Below, one piece after another: positions 19,241-28,575 of a DNA stretch of 64,000 nt (within the stretch, counting starts at the first letter, position 1; each line of letters begins with the position of its first letter). Both the position numbers and the translations under genes were made by a program. The notes beneath the pieces are model-generated. The model was not told where the DNA came from. It ran no database searches and saw only the letters and a list, made by a program, of their open reading frames with translations. Source of the stretch: Haloprofundus salinisoli (GTDB lineage: Archaea; Halobacteriota; Halobacteria; Halobacteriales; Haloferacaceae); the NCBI RefSeq assembly GCF_020097815.1, contig NZ_CP083663.1:1612001-1676000 (forward strand), in the 5' to 3' direction.

Positions 19241-20623
19241 TCAGTCCTTCTTTCCGGCACCGACGGCGCTCTCGCCGACCGGTTCGTGGCCCTCGATGAC
19301 GTCGCGGCCGCCCATATACGGTCGCAGTGCCTCGGGAACCGTCACAGTGCCGTCGTCGTTCTGGTAGTACTCCAGCAGCGCGACCATGATTCGGCCGACG
19401 GCCGTGCCCGAGGCGTTGAGCGTGTGGAGATACTCCGCCGACTCGTGGCGCTCGGGGCGGTAGCGGAGTCCGGCCCGGCGCGCCTGGAACTCCTCGAAGT
19501 TCGACGCCGACGACACTTCGAGCCACCGGCCGCCGCGGTCGGGGCCGTCGTCGCTCTCGGTGCCCGGTGCCCACACCTCGATGTCGTACGTCTTCGCCGA
19601 GGCAAACGTCAGGTCGCCGGTGCAGAGCGTCAGCACGCGGTACGGCAGCCCGAGTCGCTTCAGCACTTCCTCGGCCTCCTCGACGAGCGCTTCGAGGCGG
19701 TCGTAGCTCTCCTCGGGTTCGACGAAGTTGACGAGTTCGACCTTGTTGAACTGGTGGACGCGGACGATTCCTCGCGTCTCGGTTCCGTGTTCACCCGCTT
19801 CACGGCGGAAGTTCGGCGTGTACGCCTGGTGCTTCAGCGGGAGATCGTCCTTCAGCAGAATCTCGTCGGCGTACATGTTGGTCACCGGGACCTCTGCGGT
19901 CGGGCAGAGCCAGAGATCGTCGTCCGCGTACGCTTCGGTCTCGCCGCCGCCGATGCGGTAGGCGTCCTCGGCGAACTTGGGGAGTTGCCCGGTACCGACC
20001 ATCGACGTGCTCTTGACCGGAATCGGCGGGAACAGGTCGACGTAGCCCTGCTCGCGGTGGACGTCGAGGAAGAACTGGATGAGCGCGTGTTCGAGCATCG
20101 CGCCCTCGCCTTTGAGGAAGTAGAAACCCGATCCCGTCGTCTTCGCGGCGCGCTGTTCGTCGATGATGTCGAGATCCTCGCCGAGCTCGAAGTGCGGCGT
20201 CACCTCGCCGGGCAGCTCGCGCAGGTCGTCGAAACCCCAGCGGCGGTCCTCGACGTTGTCGTCTTCGTCGTCGCCGACGGGGACGTCCTCGTGCGGAACG
20301 TTCGGCAGTTCGAGCAGCGACTCCTGCAACTCGGCTTCGAGTTCGTCGGCGCGTTCCTCGACGTCTTGGAGCTTCCCTTTCAGCTCCTGCGAGCGGGCGA
20401 TGGCTTCGTCGGCCTCGTCGTCTTTCCCCTCGGCTTTCAGTTGGCCGATCTCGCTCGACACCTGATTGCGCTCGTGCCGCAGGTCGTCGCCTTCGCTCTT
20501 CAGCGAACGCCACTCCTCGTCGACGGCCAGAATCCGGTCGAGGTCTACGTCGTCCATCCCTCGCTGGTCGAGCGCGGCCCGGACCTCCTCGGCGTGCTCC
20601 CGGAGGTACTGTCTGCTGAGCAT
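19241..20623 (-). CDS. serS: Seryl-tRNA synthetase
   Basis: A 460-residue class II aminoacyl-tRNA synthetase. Residues 1-110 form the tRNA-binding coiled coil (EEWRSLKSEGDDLRHERNQV onward). The catalytic domain contains TGSGFYFLKGEGAMLEHAL, class II motif 2 TPNFRREAGEHGTETRGIVR and motif 3 near LNASGTAVGRIMVALLEYY. The start MLSRQYLREHAEEVRAALD matches the family; the open frame continues far upstream but is spurious. It is of the standard, not the methanogenic, SerRS type. Confidence 0.96.
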   Translation of the reverse strand: MLSRQYLREHAEEVRAALDQRGMDDVDLDRILAVDEEWRSLKSEGDDLRHERNQVSSEIGQLKAEGKDDEADEAIARSQELKGKLQDVEERADELEAELQESLLELPNVPHEDVPVGDDEDDNVEDRRWGFDDLRELPGEVTPHFELGEDLDIIDEQRAAKTTGSGFYFLKGEGAMLEHALIQFFLDVHREQGYVDLFPPIPVKSTSMVGTGQLPKFAEDAYRIGGGETEAYADDDLWLCPTAEVPVTNMYADEILLKDDLPLKHQAYTPNFRREAGEHGTETRGIVRVHQFNKVELVNFVEPEESYDRLEALVEEAEEVLKRLGLPYRVLTLCTGDLTFASAKTYDIEVWAPGTESDDGPDRGGRWLEVSSASNFEEFQARRAGLRYRPERHESAEYLHTLNASGTAVGRIMVALLEYYQNDDGTVTVPEALRPYMGGRDVIEGHEPVGESAVGAGKKD

Positions 20624-20755
20624 TTGTGCGAGATTCAGGCGGCCCCGGCAAAACCGTGTCGCATCCGTGTGCCCGCGTCTCATCGTCGCCTCCGCGCCGG
20701 GTCTCTTTCTCGCCAGCGTCCGAACGCTTTTCTCCGCCGCGGACGCCAACGGTAC

Positions 20756-21673
20756 ATGGCAATCGGCGACGTTGATCCAGTTTCCGGCACCGAGGACACC
20801 TACTACGTCGACACCGGCATGTACGACACCGAGTCGTACGGGTCGGTCTACCTCGTCGACGCCGACCGACCCGCAGTGATCGACACCGGAATCGGCACCC
20901 ACTACGAGTACATCCTCGACGCGATGGACGAAGTGGGAATCGACCCCGAAGCGGTGGCGTACGTTCTCCCGACGCACGTCCACCTCGACCACGCGGGCGG
21001 CGCGGGCTTTCTCGCCGAAGCGTGCCCGAACGCAACCGTGCTCTGTCACGACATCGGCGTCCGCCACCTCGTCGACCCCTCGCGACTCGTCGAGGGGACG
21101 AAAGCCGCCGTCGAAGACCAGTGGGAGTTCTACGTCGAACCGAAACCCGTCCCACAGGAGCGCATCGACGGCATCGACGGCGGCGACGAGATAGACCTCG
21201 GCGACCGAACGCTCGACGTGGTTCACGCGCCGGGGCACGCCCCGCACCAGGTGATGTTCCACGACCGGTCGACGGACGCACTCTACACGGGCGACGCCGC
21301 CGGTATCTGGGTGCCGAGCGAGAACACGATTCGTCAGACGTCGCCGCCGTCGCAGTTCGACCTCGAACAGTGTCTCGAAGACGTCAACACCATCGTCGAA
21401 CGCGACCCCGAGACGCTTTGTTTCGGCCACTTCGGCCCCTGCGAGTTCAGCGAGGAACTGATGAGCGAGTACAAACGCACTCTCGTCGAGTGGGTCGAAG
21501 CAGTCCGGCGCCGCCGCGAGACGCTCGACGACGACGATGCGGTCATCGACCACTTCGTCGAACACACCGACATGGCCGGAACGTGGGGCGAGCGCAAAGC
21601 CACCGCCGAGGAACGGTTGAACGTCCGCGGCGTGTTGGGCTATCTCGACTACCGAGACGGCCAGCGCGAGTAA
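20756..21673 (+). CDS. MBL-fold metallo-hydrolase
   Basis: A 305-residue metallo-beta-lactamase-fold hydrolase. The metal motif HVHLDHAGG is at about residues 80-88. Later ligands are in HAPGHAPHQVMFHD and TGDAAGIW, and a C-terminal His is in CFGHFGPCEF. The family covers glyoxalase II-like and related enzymes, and the substrate is not evident. The ATG at 20756 is chosen. Divergent from serS with a 132-base gap. Confidence 0.88.
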   Translation: MAIGDVDPVSGTEDTYYVDTGMYDTESYGSVYLVDADRPAVIDTGIGTHYEYILDAMDEVGIDPEAVAYVLPTHVHLDHAGGAGFLAEACPNATVLCHDIGVRHLVDPSRLVEGTKAAVEDQWEFYVEPKPVPQERIDGIDGGDEIDLGDRTLDVVHAPGHAPHQVMFHDRSTDALYTGDAAGIWVPSENTIRQTSPPSQFDLEQCLEDVNTIVERDPETLCFGHFGPCEFSEELMSEYKRTLVEWVEAVRRRRETLDDDDAVIDHFVEHTDMAGTWGERKATAEERLNVRGVLGYLDYRDGQRE

Positions 21674-21783
21674 CGTCTCCGCCGACCGCTTTCGCGTCTG
21701 GTTCAATCGCGTGCAACGCGCCCCGAGTTGTCGTGTTCGCAAACGTACATTCTTTTCAATGTGGAATACCGTATCTGGATGGT

Positions 21784-23757
21784 ATGGAATGGCGGGACGC
21801 GGAAGCGGCGTACGACAGCGAGGTCATCGGTCGAACGACGCTTCCCGTAATGTTCGAGGAGAGCGCCGAGCGCAACGCCAACCGCATCGCACAGCGGTAC
21901 AAGGGCGGCATCTACGACCGATCGCTCGCGCCCGACGTGGTTCCGGCGGCGTCGGCCGACGAGTACGGCACCGTCACCTACGCAGAGATGCGCGACATCG
22001 TCCGCAATCTCGCGGCGGGCTTTCGTGACCTCGGCCTCGAAACGGACGATCGAGTCGGTATCCTCTGTCACACCCGGATGGAGTGGGCGCAGAGCGACTT
22101 CGCCGTTCTCGCCGCCGGCGGTGTCGTCACCACCGTCTACACCTCGTCGTCTGAGCAGCAGGTGCGGTACCTGCTCGGCGACCCCGACGCCTCGGGTGTC
22201 GTCGTCGAGAACGCCGAACTTCTGCGAAAAGTGCTCGCGGTCGAAGACGAGCTCGACCTCGAGTTCATCGTCGTCGTCGACGACCTCGCCGACGGCAGCG
22301 GGATGGGCGGGGCGCTCCGCGACCGCGACGACATCCTCACGCTCGGCGAGCTCCACGACCGCGGCGCGGACCGCTTCGACGAGGCCGAGTACCAGTCGTG
22401 GCTCGACGCCCGCGACCCCGACGAGCTCGCGAGCCTCATCTACACCTCCGGGACGACCGGCCAACCGAAGGGCGTCCAACTCACCCACTGGAACTTCCGC
22501 TCGAACGTCAACCAGTGTTACCGACGCTTCGGGCCGCGGCGCGACAGGGGCGACCTGCCGGTCATCGACACGCAGTCGACGACGCTCTCGTTCCTGCCGC
22601 TGGCGCACGTCTTCGAGCGTCTCGCGGGCCACTTCCTGATGTTCGCGGCGGGTGCCACCGTGGCGTACGCGGAGAGCCCCGACACGCTCCGCGAGGATTT
22701 CCAACTCGTCCGACCCACCGTCGGCACGAGCGTCCCCCGCGTCTACGAGAAACTGTACGACGCGATTCGGACCCAGGCGTCCGAGTCCGCGGTCAAAGAG
22801 CGCATCTTCGAGTGGGCGATCGGCGTCGGCCGCGAGTACCACACGACGGAGAACCCGGGGACGCTGCTCTCGGCGAAACACCGCGTCGCCGACAGACTCG
22901 TCTTCAAGCAGGTTCGGGAGGCGCTCGGCGGCCGCATCGACTTCTTCATCAGCGGCGGCGGGAGTCTCTCGCCGGAGCTCTGCGCGCTGTATCACGGCAT
23001 AGGGCTGCCCATCCTCGAAGGCTACGGGCTGACCGAGACGTCACCCGTCATCGCCGTCAACCCCCCCGAGAACCCCCAGATCGGCACCATCGGTCCGGCC
23101 GTCCACGGTGTCGAAACGCGCGTCGACGACAGCGTCGTCGGCAAACAGACCCGCGAGTCGGTGGCCGGCGAGGTGGGCGAACTACTCGTCAAGGGCCCCA
23201 ACGTCGCGCAGGGGTACTGGAACCGCCCCGAGGAGACCGAGCAGGCGTTCGACGCCGAGGGATGGTTCCGCACCGGCGACGTGGTCGAGATACGGCCGGA
23301 CGGCTACATCGCCTTCCGCGAGCGCGCCAAACAGATTCTCGTCCTCTCGACGGGCAAAAACGTCGCGCCAGGGCCCATCGAGGACGCGTTCGCGTCCAGT
23401 GCGCTCGTCGAACAGTGCATGGTGCTCGGCGACGGTCGCAAGTTCGTCAGCGCGCTCGTCGTCCCCAACTTCGACGGCGTCCGCGAGTGGGCCGACCGCG
23501 AAGGACTCGACCTGCCCGAGAACCCGGAAGACATCTGTCGAAACGACCGCGTTCGGGAGCGTATCGAGGCGGAAATCGAGGCCGCAAACGAGGAGTTCGA
23601 GCCCTACGAGCGGATAAAGCAGTTCCGCCTCGTCCCCGAGGAGTTCACCGAAGACAACGACCTCATGACGCCGACGATGAAGAAGAAGCGGCGCAACATC
23701 CTCGACCGCTACGCCGAGCAGGTCGACCTGCTGTACGACACCCCCACGACGCGCTGA
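21784..23757 (+). CDS. Long-chain fatty-acid--CoA ligase (AMP-forming)
   Basis: A 657-residue ANL-superfamily enzyme that activates fatty acids with ATP to acyl-AMP and then acyl-CoA. The P-loop YTSGTTGQPKGVQLTH is at about 220, the A5 motif GYGLTETSP at about 416, then FRTGDVVEIRPDGYI. The hinge and final Lys region reads LMTPTMKKKRRNILDRY. Length and insertions match the FadD15/FAA1-like long-chain group. A short palindrome (ACATT-6-AATGT, 21747-21762) lies just upstream. Confidence 0.92.
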   Translation: MEWRDAEAAYDSEVIGRTTLPVMFEESAERNANRIAQRYKGGIYDRSLAPDVVPAASADEYGTVTYAEMRDIVRNLAAGFRDLGLETDDRVGILCHTRMEWAQSDFAVLAAGGVVTTVYTSSSEQQVRYLLGDPDASGVVVENAELLRKVLAVEDELDLEFIVVVDDLADGSGMGGALRDRDDILTLGELHDRGADRFDEAEYQSWLDARDPDELASLIYTSGTTGQPKGVQLTHWNFRSNVNQCYRRFGPRRDRGDLPVIDTQSTTLSFLPLAHVFERLAGHFLMFAAGATVAYAESPDTLREDFQLVRPTVGTSVPRVYEKLYDAIRTQASESAVKERIFEWAIGVGREYHTTENPGTLLSAKHRVADRLVFKQVREALGGRIDFFISGGGSLSPELCALYHGIGLPILEGYGLTETSPVIAVNPPENPQIGTIGPAVHGVETRVDDSVVGKQTRESVAGEVGELLVKGPNVAQGYWNRPEETEQAFDAEGWFRTGDVVEIRPDGYIAFRERAKQILVLSTGKNVAPGPIEDAFASSALVEQCMVLGDGRKFVSALVVPNFDGVREWADREGLDLPENPEDICRNDRVRERIEAEIEAANEEFEPYERIKQFRLVPEEFTEDNDLMTPTMKKKRRNILDRYAEQVDLLYDTPTTR

Positions 23758-23860
23758 CCGCTTCGGTCCGGTCCTCGCTCCGACAGTCGACGTCGGTCGT
23801 ACTCTCGAACGTTTCCGGGACGCCGTAGTTTTTATCCGAGCGTCACCTCTGCAGAGAGAT

Positions 23861-23875
23861 ATGAGGGCGATCTAA
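23861..23875 (+). other. Five-codon upstream ORF before antiporter gene
   Basis: ATG AGG GCG ATC TAA lies at 23861-23875 and its stop overlaps the ATG of the antiporter (TAATG). A T-rich TATA-like GTTTTTATCC at 23828-23837 would place transcription start near this tiny frame. It may feed ribosomes to the main start or simply be leader sequence. Confidence 0.35.
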
Positions 23876-25743
23876 TGGCCGAAGCAGGAGGTGATCTCAT
23901 CCCGCTCGTCGCCGCCATCATCGGCGTCGGGGTGGTCGCGCAGGTGCTCTCGGACCGATACCGCGTGCCGAGCGTCGTCTTCCTCGTCGCCGCCGGTATC
24001 GTGATGGGTCCGGAGGTACTCGGCTTTCTGCAGCCGGACGCATTCGGCGACGCGCTGTCGGCCATCGTCGGCCTCTCGGTCGCCATCATCGTCTTCGAGG
24101 GAGCGTTTCACCTCAGCGTGGACAAACTACGGCAGGCCCCGGCGGCGACTGTTCGTCTCGTCACGGTCGGCGCGCTCATCGCGCTCGTCGGCACTTCGGT
24201 CACCGTCCACTACGTCCTCGGTTCGACGTGGGCGGTCGCCTTCCTCATCGGCGCACTGCTGATCGCCACCGGACCGACGGTCATCACGCCGATTCTCGAA
24301 GTCGTCCCGACGCGCGACCGCGTCCGGGCGGCGCTGGAGACGGAGGGCATCGTCAACGACGTGACGGCGGCGATTCTCGCCATCGTCGTCTTCGAGGCCA
24401 TCCGGACGGGCGTCACCGCACCTGTCGAACTGCTCGAACTGTTCGCCCAACGGCTCGGTGTCGGCGTCCTCGTGGGGCTCACCGTCGCCGGCGTGCTCTA
24501 CTACGTGCTGCAGTACATCGACCTCTCGCCGGCGAGCGCACCGCGAAACGCTCGCCTGCTCGTCCTCGCGGGCGCGCTCGTCGCCTACGGAACGGCGGAC
24601 ACCATCGCCACCGAGGCGGGCGTCGCCGCCGCGGCGACGGCGGGCGTCCTCCTCGGCAACGCCGACATCCCCTACGAGGAGGACGTGACCGACTTCAAAG
24701 GCGACGTCACGCTAGTCGTCCTCTCGTTCGTCTTCATCACGCTCGCGGCCCTGTTGGAGTTCAACGAACTCCGACAGCTCGGGGTCGGCGGGTTGGTCGT
24801 CGTCGTCGTCGTCGCGCTCGTCCTCCGGCCGCTCTTAGTGTTCGTCTCGACGGCCGGCGACCGATTCAGCCGCAACGAGAAACTGTTCATGAGCTTCGTC
24901 GGCCCGCGCGGCATCATCCCCGCATCCGTGGCCACGCTGTTCGCTATCGAACTCCGGACGCAGGGGATGGACCAGGCGGCGCATACCCTCGTCGGCACCG
25001 TCTTTCTCGTCATCCTCGCCACCGTCGTCTTCGAGGGCGGTTTCGCCCGCCGAATCGCGGAATACCTCGATGTGATACCCATGCGCATACTCGTCATCGG
25101 AGGTGGGAAGGTGGGCCGGACGCTCGCCGAACGCCTCGAAACCCGCGGAGAGAACGTCGTACTGATAGAGAACGACCCCGACATCGTCGAACTCGCCCGA
25201 AACGAGGGGTTCACCGTCCACGCAGGCGACGCTACCGACACGGCGGTGCTCGAAGCCGCCGGAGCGGCCAACGCGAAGGTGGTCGTCGCGGCCACCGGCG
25301 ACGACGACGTGAACCTGCTCGTCACGCAGCTGGCGGAGACGAAGTTCGCCCCCGAGACCATCGTCGCCCGCGCAAACGACCCCGACAACGCGCGCGCGTT
25401 CCGCGAGCTGGGCGTCGAGACGATCTCGTCGACGGTCGCCACCGCGCAGTCCATCGACAACTTCATCGAGCGGCCGACGCTGTCGGACTGGATGGACGAA
25501 TTCGGCGAGAGCGGCGACGTCCAAGAGATTGCGGTGACCGCCGCCGACCTCGTCGGCAAGCAGATACGCGACCTCGGCGACGACCTCCCCGACGGCTGCC
25601 TCATTGCGCTCGTCTCCAACGGCGAGACGACGGAAGTACCGTCGGCCGAGTACACGCTGCGCGAGGGCGACCGCATCACCCTCCTCGGGCGGCGCGGTGC
25701 GGTGCGTGAGGCGATGTCGTACGTCCACCCCGAGAGGGGGTAG
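23875..25743 (+). CDS. CPA1-type Na+/H+ antiporter with C-terminal TrkA (RCK) domains
   Basis: A 622-residue fusion. Residues 1-400 hold 12-13 membrane helices of a cation/proton antiporter, with IATGPTVITPILEVVP and EGIVNDVTAAILA carrying the ion-site Asn-Asp. From residue 403 there is a TrkA-N Rossmann domain (MRILVIGGGKVGRTLAERL) and then a TrkA-C domain (LVGKQIRDLGDDLPDGCLIA). The RCK part would bind nucleotides and gate ion exchange. The ATG overlaps a five-codon upstream frame. Confidence 0.92.
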   Translation: MAEAGGDLIPLVAAIIGVGVVAQVLSDRYRVPSVVFLVAAGIVMGPEVLGFLQPDAFGDALSAIVGLSVAIIVFEGAFHLSVDKLRQAPAATVRLVTVGALIALVGTSVTVHYVLGSTWAVAFLIGALLIATGPTVITPILEVVPTRDRVRAALETEGIVNDVTAAILAIVVFEAIRTGVTAPVELLELFAQRLGVGVLVGLTVAGVLYYVLQYIDLSPASAPRNARLLVLAGALVAYGTADTIATEAGVAAAATAGVLLGNADIPYEEDVTDFKGDVTLVVLSFVFITLAALLEFNELRQLGVGGLVVVVVVALVLRPLLVFVSTAGDRFSRNEKLFMSFVGPRGIIPASVATLFAIELRTQGMDQAAHTLVGTVFLVILATVVFEGGFARRIAEYLDVIPMRILVIGGGKVGRTLAERLETRGENVVLIENDPDIVELARNEGFTVHAGDATDTAVLEAAGAANAKVVVAATGDDDVNLLVTQLAETKFAPETIVARANDPDNARAFRELGVETISSTVATAQSIDNFIERPTLSDWMDEFGESGDVQEIAVTAADLVGKQIRDLGDDLPDGCLIALVSNGETTEVPSAEYTLREGDRITLLGRRGAVREAMSYVHPERG

Positions 25744-25809
25744 GCGGGCGTCTCGTTCGCCGGGTCGCTCTCGTCACGATTCTTGTCCGTCGTCGCCGAA
25801 TCGGTGCCC

Positions 25810-26463
25810 GTGAAAGACCTCTCGCACCCGCTCTCGCCCGACACGTCCGTCTACCCCGGCGACCCACCGGTTCGACTCGACCCCCACGCCACCCACGCCG
25901 CAGACGGCTATCGCGTCACCGACATCGGAGTCGGCAGCCACGCCGGCACCCACGTCGACGCGCCGTCGCACGTCCTCGAAGACGGCGACCCGCTCTCGGC
26001 GTTTCCGGTCTCTCGGTTCCGTCTCGACGCGGCGCTCGTCGACCTCCGACCGCTCGACGCGGGGGCGACGGTGTCGATCGCGGCGCTCGAAGCCGCCGAC
26101 CCCGCCCCCGACTGTGATCTACTCGTCCTCCGGACGGGGTGGGACGTCCACTGGGGCACCGACCGTTACTACGACCACCCGTCGTTGCCGCCGGAGGCGG
26201 CGACGTGGTGTGCCGACCGAGGCTACGACGTGGCGCTCGACTGCGCCAGCCCCGACCCGTTCGGAAGCACCGACCTCCGGGCGCACCGGGCGCTCTCGGG
26301 CACCAACCGACTGATTTTCGAGAATCTGCGCCTCGGAGACGCCGAGCTCCCCGGCCAGTTCCGTCTCCACGCTTACCCGCTGTCGTTCGTCGGCGTCGAC
26401 GGCTCGCCGGTGCGCGCCGTCGCGGAACCGAACTCCGAGTCGTCGCTCGATTCAGATCGCTGA
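25810..26463 (+). CDS. Cyclase / kynurenine formamidase-like metal hydrolase
   Basis: A 217-residue protein of the cyclase family. The diagnostic metal motif SHAGTHVDAPSHV is near residue 39, preceded by LSHPLSPDTSVYPGDPP. Family members include arylformamidases and other amide or ester hydrolases; the substrate is not evident. A GTG at 25810 is chosen; GTG 25804 or TTG 25783 are alternatives that add two or nine residues. It lies 66 bases after the antiporter gene. Confidence 0.85.
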   Translation: MKDLSHPLSPDTSVYPGDPPVRLDPHATHAADGYRVTDIGVGSHAGTHVDAPSHVLEDGDPLSAFPVSRFRLDAALVDLRPLDAGATVSIAALEAADPAPDCDLLVLRTGWDVHWGTDRYYDHPSLPPEAATWCADRGYDVALDCASPDPFGSTDLRAHRALSGTNRLIFENLRLGDAELPGQFRLHAYPLSFVGVDGSPVRAVAEPNSESSLDSDR

Positions 26464-26481
26464 CGTTCACGAACGTTTATC
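26463..26481 (+). promoter_or_regulatory. Palindrome and TATA box before aldehyde ferredoxin oxidoreductase
   Basis: ACGTTC-AC-GAACGT at 26463-26476 is a perfect palindrome abutting the TATA-like GTTTATC (26475-26481), which lies 24-30 bases before the ATG. It overlaps the BRE position, so a protein bound there could block or recruit TFB. Confidence 0.45.
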
Positions 26482-26504
26482 GGCGTGAACGCGAAACCGG
26501 GCGT

Positions 26505-28187
26505 ATGCACCACGCACAGGGACCACTCCTCTCCATCGACGTCGGCGACCGAACCGCCGAGGAAGTCGACGTGGACGACGTGCTCGACTCGTTCGTCGGC
26601 GGCCGCGGCGTCTGCACGAAACTCGCCGCCGACCGCATCCCGACGGACGCCGACCCGTTCGGGCCAGAGAACAGCGTCCTCTTCGCCACCGGTCCGCTGC
26701 AGCACTCGCAGATGAGTTTCACCGGCCGGATGAGCGCGACGGGTCTCTCGCCGCTCACCGACGGGTTGCTCTCCTCGAACGCGGGTGGGTTCCTCTCGCG
26801 GAACTTCGTCGCAACGGGCTACGCCGCCGTCGAGGTGACCGGTGCGAGCGACGAGTTGCTCGCCGTCCACGTCACCGACGAGGGTGTCGAGTTCGAAACG
26901 GTCCCGGAACTCGCCGAGGCGACGACCTCCGAGGTCACCGAGTACGTCGAGGAGACCCGAGAGTTCGGCTCCGACCACACGCTCTGCGTCGGCCCCGCGG
27001 GCGAGAACCGCGTCCGCTTCGCTTCCATCATGACCTCCGAGCACCGCGCGTTCGGCCGCGGCGGCCTCGGCGCGGCGCTCGGGTCCAAGGGGGTGAAGCT
27101 CGTCACCTTCGACGGCGACGCGGAATCCACTCTGGACCTCGCGGACGTGACCGCGGAGGTCCACCGCGAGGCGGCCACCGCCGACCACTCGATGAAGAAG
27201 TCGGGGACGGCGGGCATGACCGAGTACGCGAGCCAGGTCGGGGCGCTGCCGACGCGCTACTTCTCGGAGCTCTCCTTCGAGGGCGCGGAAGCCATCGGCG
27301 GCGACGCCGTCGCCGAGAAGAAGTACAAGCGCGGCACCTGCTCGGCCTGCGCGTTCGCCTGCAAACTGCCGACGCGCGACGAGGAGACCGGACTCGAAAC
27401 TGAGGGGCCGGAGTACGAGACGGTGATGGCGTTCGGCGCGAACGCGGGCGTCGCCGACCTCGTCGCCGTCATGAAGTCGAACCAACTGTGCGACGAACTG
27501 GGGATGGACACCATCTCCTGCGGCGACACCGTCTCGGCGTACCTCGCCAGCGAGGACGCCTTCGGCGACGCCGACCTGGTCCACGAACTCGTCGAGCAAA
27601 TCGCCTACCGCGAGGGCGTCGGCGACAGGCTCGCGGAGGGCGTCGCCCGCGTCCACGAGGAACTGGGCGTCGAGAACTGGAGCGTGAAAGGGATGGAGTT
27701 CCCCGCTCACGACGGTCGCCACCTCAACGGACAGGGGCTCGCGTTCGCCACCTCCAACCGCGGCGCGGACCACATGTACGCGGAAGTGTACGCCAAGGAG
27801 TACCCGCTGGTCCCCCGCGACCAGGCGGTCGCCCCCGACGGCCTCGACGGGAAAGCGCCGCTGGTCGTCGAAAAGGAGAACCACAACGCGGTGCTCGACA
27901 GCGCCGTCGCCTGCAAGTTCTCCCGGGACTTCCTCTCGCCGGAGCGGCTCTCGACGCTGCTCGACGCCCCGTACGACGAGTTGCAGGAGGTCGGTGCACG
28001 CGTCGTCGAACTCGAACGCGCGTTCAACAACGCCCGCGGCTTCGACCGCGACGACGACGCGGTCCCGTACGACCTCCCCGACTTCGAGGCGGCGCTCGAC
28101 GAGTACTACGAGGCCCGAGGCTGGAACCCCGACGGGACCGTTCCCGACGCGGCCGACTCGTCCGACTCGGCCCCCGCAGACGACTGA
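26505..28187 (+). CDS. Tungsten-dependent aldehyde ferredoxin oxidoreductase
   Basis: A 560-residue AOR-family enzyme that oxidises aldehydes to acids, passing electrons to ferredoxin, with a tungsten bis-pterin and a 4Fe-4S cluster. The N-terminal domain (residues 1-200) has FVGGRGVCTKLAADR and the cofactor stretch SEHRAFGRGGLGAALGSKG. The cluster motif CSACAFAC is at about 279-286 with a further Cys near 339. It is shorter than the 605-residue Pyrococcus AOR but has all core regions. It is a likely consumer of the tungstate imported by the tup cluster at 43-45.5 kb. The exact aldehyde is unknown. Confidence 0.92.
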   Translation: MHHAQGPLLSIDVGDRTAEEVDVDDVLDSFVGGRGVCTKLAADRIPTDADPFGPENSVLFATGPLQHSQMSFTGRMSATGLSPLTDGLLSSNAGGFLSRNFVATGYAAVEVTGASDELLAVHVTDEGVEFETVPELAEATTSEVTEYVEETREFGSDHTLCVGPAGENRVRFASIMTSEHRAFGRGGLGAALGSKGVKLVTFDGDAESTLDLADVTAEVHREAATADHSMKKSGTAGMTEYASQVGALPTRYFSELSFEGAEAIGGDAVAEKKYKRGTCSACAFACKLPTRDEETGLETEGPEYETVMAFGANAGVADLVAVMKSNQLCDELGMDTISCGDTVSAYLASEDAFGDADLVHELVEQIAYREGVGDRLAEGVARVHEELGVENWSVKGMEFPAHDGRHLNGQGLAFATSNRGADHMYAEVYAKEYPLVPRDQAVAPDGLDGKAPLVVEKENHNAVLDSAVACKFSRDFLSPERLSTLLDAPYDELQEVGARVVELERAFNNARGFDRDDDAVPYDLPDFEAALDEYYEARGWNPDGTVPDAADSSDSAPADD

Positions 28188-28200
28188 GGCCCTGCGGCGG

Positions 28201-28494
28201 TCACCGACCGCCGAGCCATCGACCGAACGCGTACAACACCGCGACGATACCGACGACCGCCGACAGCGTGCCGACGCCGGCGGTCATCGCGCTGCGACGC
28301 TCGAACGACGAGTCGGTGTCGTCGCTCGTCGCCTCCGAACCGACGGTCGCCTCGGCCGTGACCGTCTCCGCCCGCCCGGCGTTCGTGGCGGCTCCGAACG
28401 CCGGGCCGACGGCCGTCGTCCCCGACCCCGACGCGGCAGCGCGGACCAGCTCTCGTCGCGTCACGCCCGCCGTCGTCTCGTGTGCCTCCGACAT
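28201..28494 (-). CDS. Small exported or membrane-anchored hypothetical protein
   Basis: A 97-residue protein. Its N terminus has a twin-arginine stretch (TRRELVRAAASGSG) and one hydrophobic helix lies at the C-terminal end (about residues 70-90), followed by a basic tail. It may be exported and anchored by the C terminus. The N terminus resembles that of the neighbour at 28576-29244, suggesting a related origin. Function unknown. Confidence 0.6.
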   Translation of the reverse strand: MSEAHETTAGVTRRELVRAAASGSGTTAVGPAFGAATNAGRAETVTAEATVGSEATSDDTDSSFERRSAMTAGVGTLSAVVGIVAVLYAFGRWLGGR

Positions 28495-28575
28495 GCTGAT
28501 ACGAGGAGAGACCGACCCCATCCCAATAAACGGTAGTACGTCTCTCAGTTCGGGCGAACGGGGGCGACGCGGCGA

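Noticed and set aside
21747-21762. Short palindrome ACATT-6-AATGT before the acyl-CoA ligase
   Set aside because: Only a 5-base stem; too short to claim as an operator without comparison.
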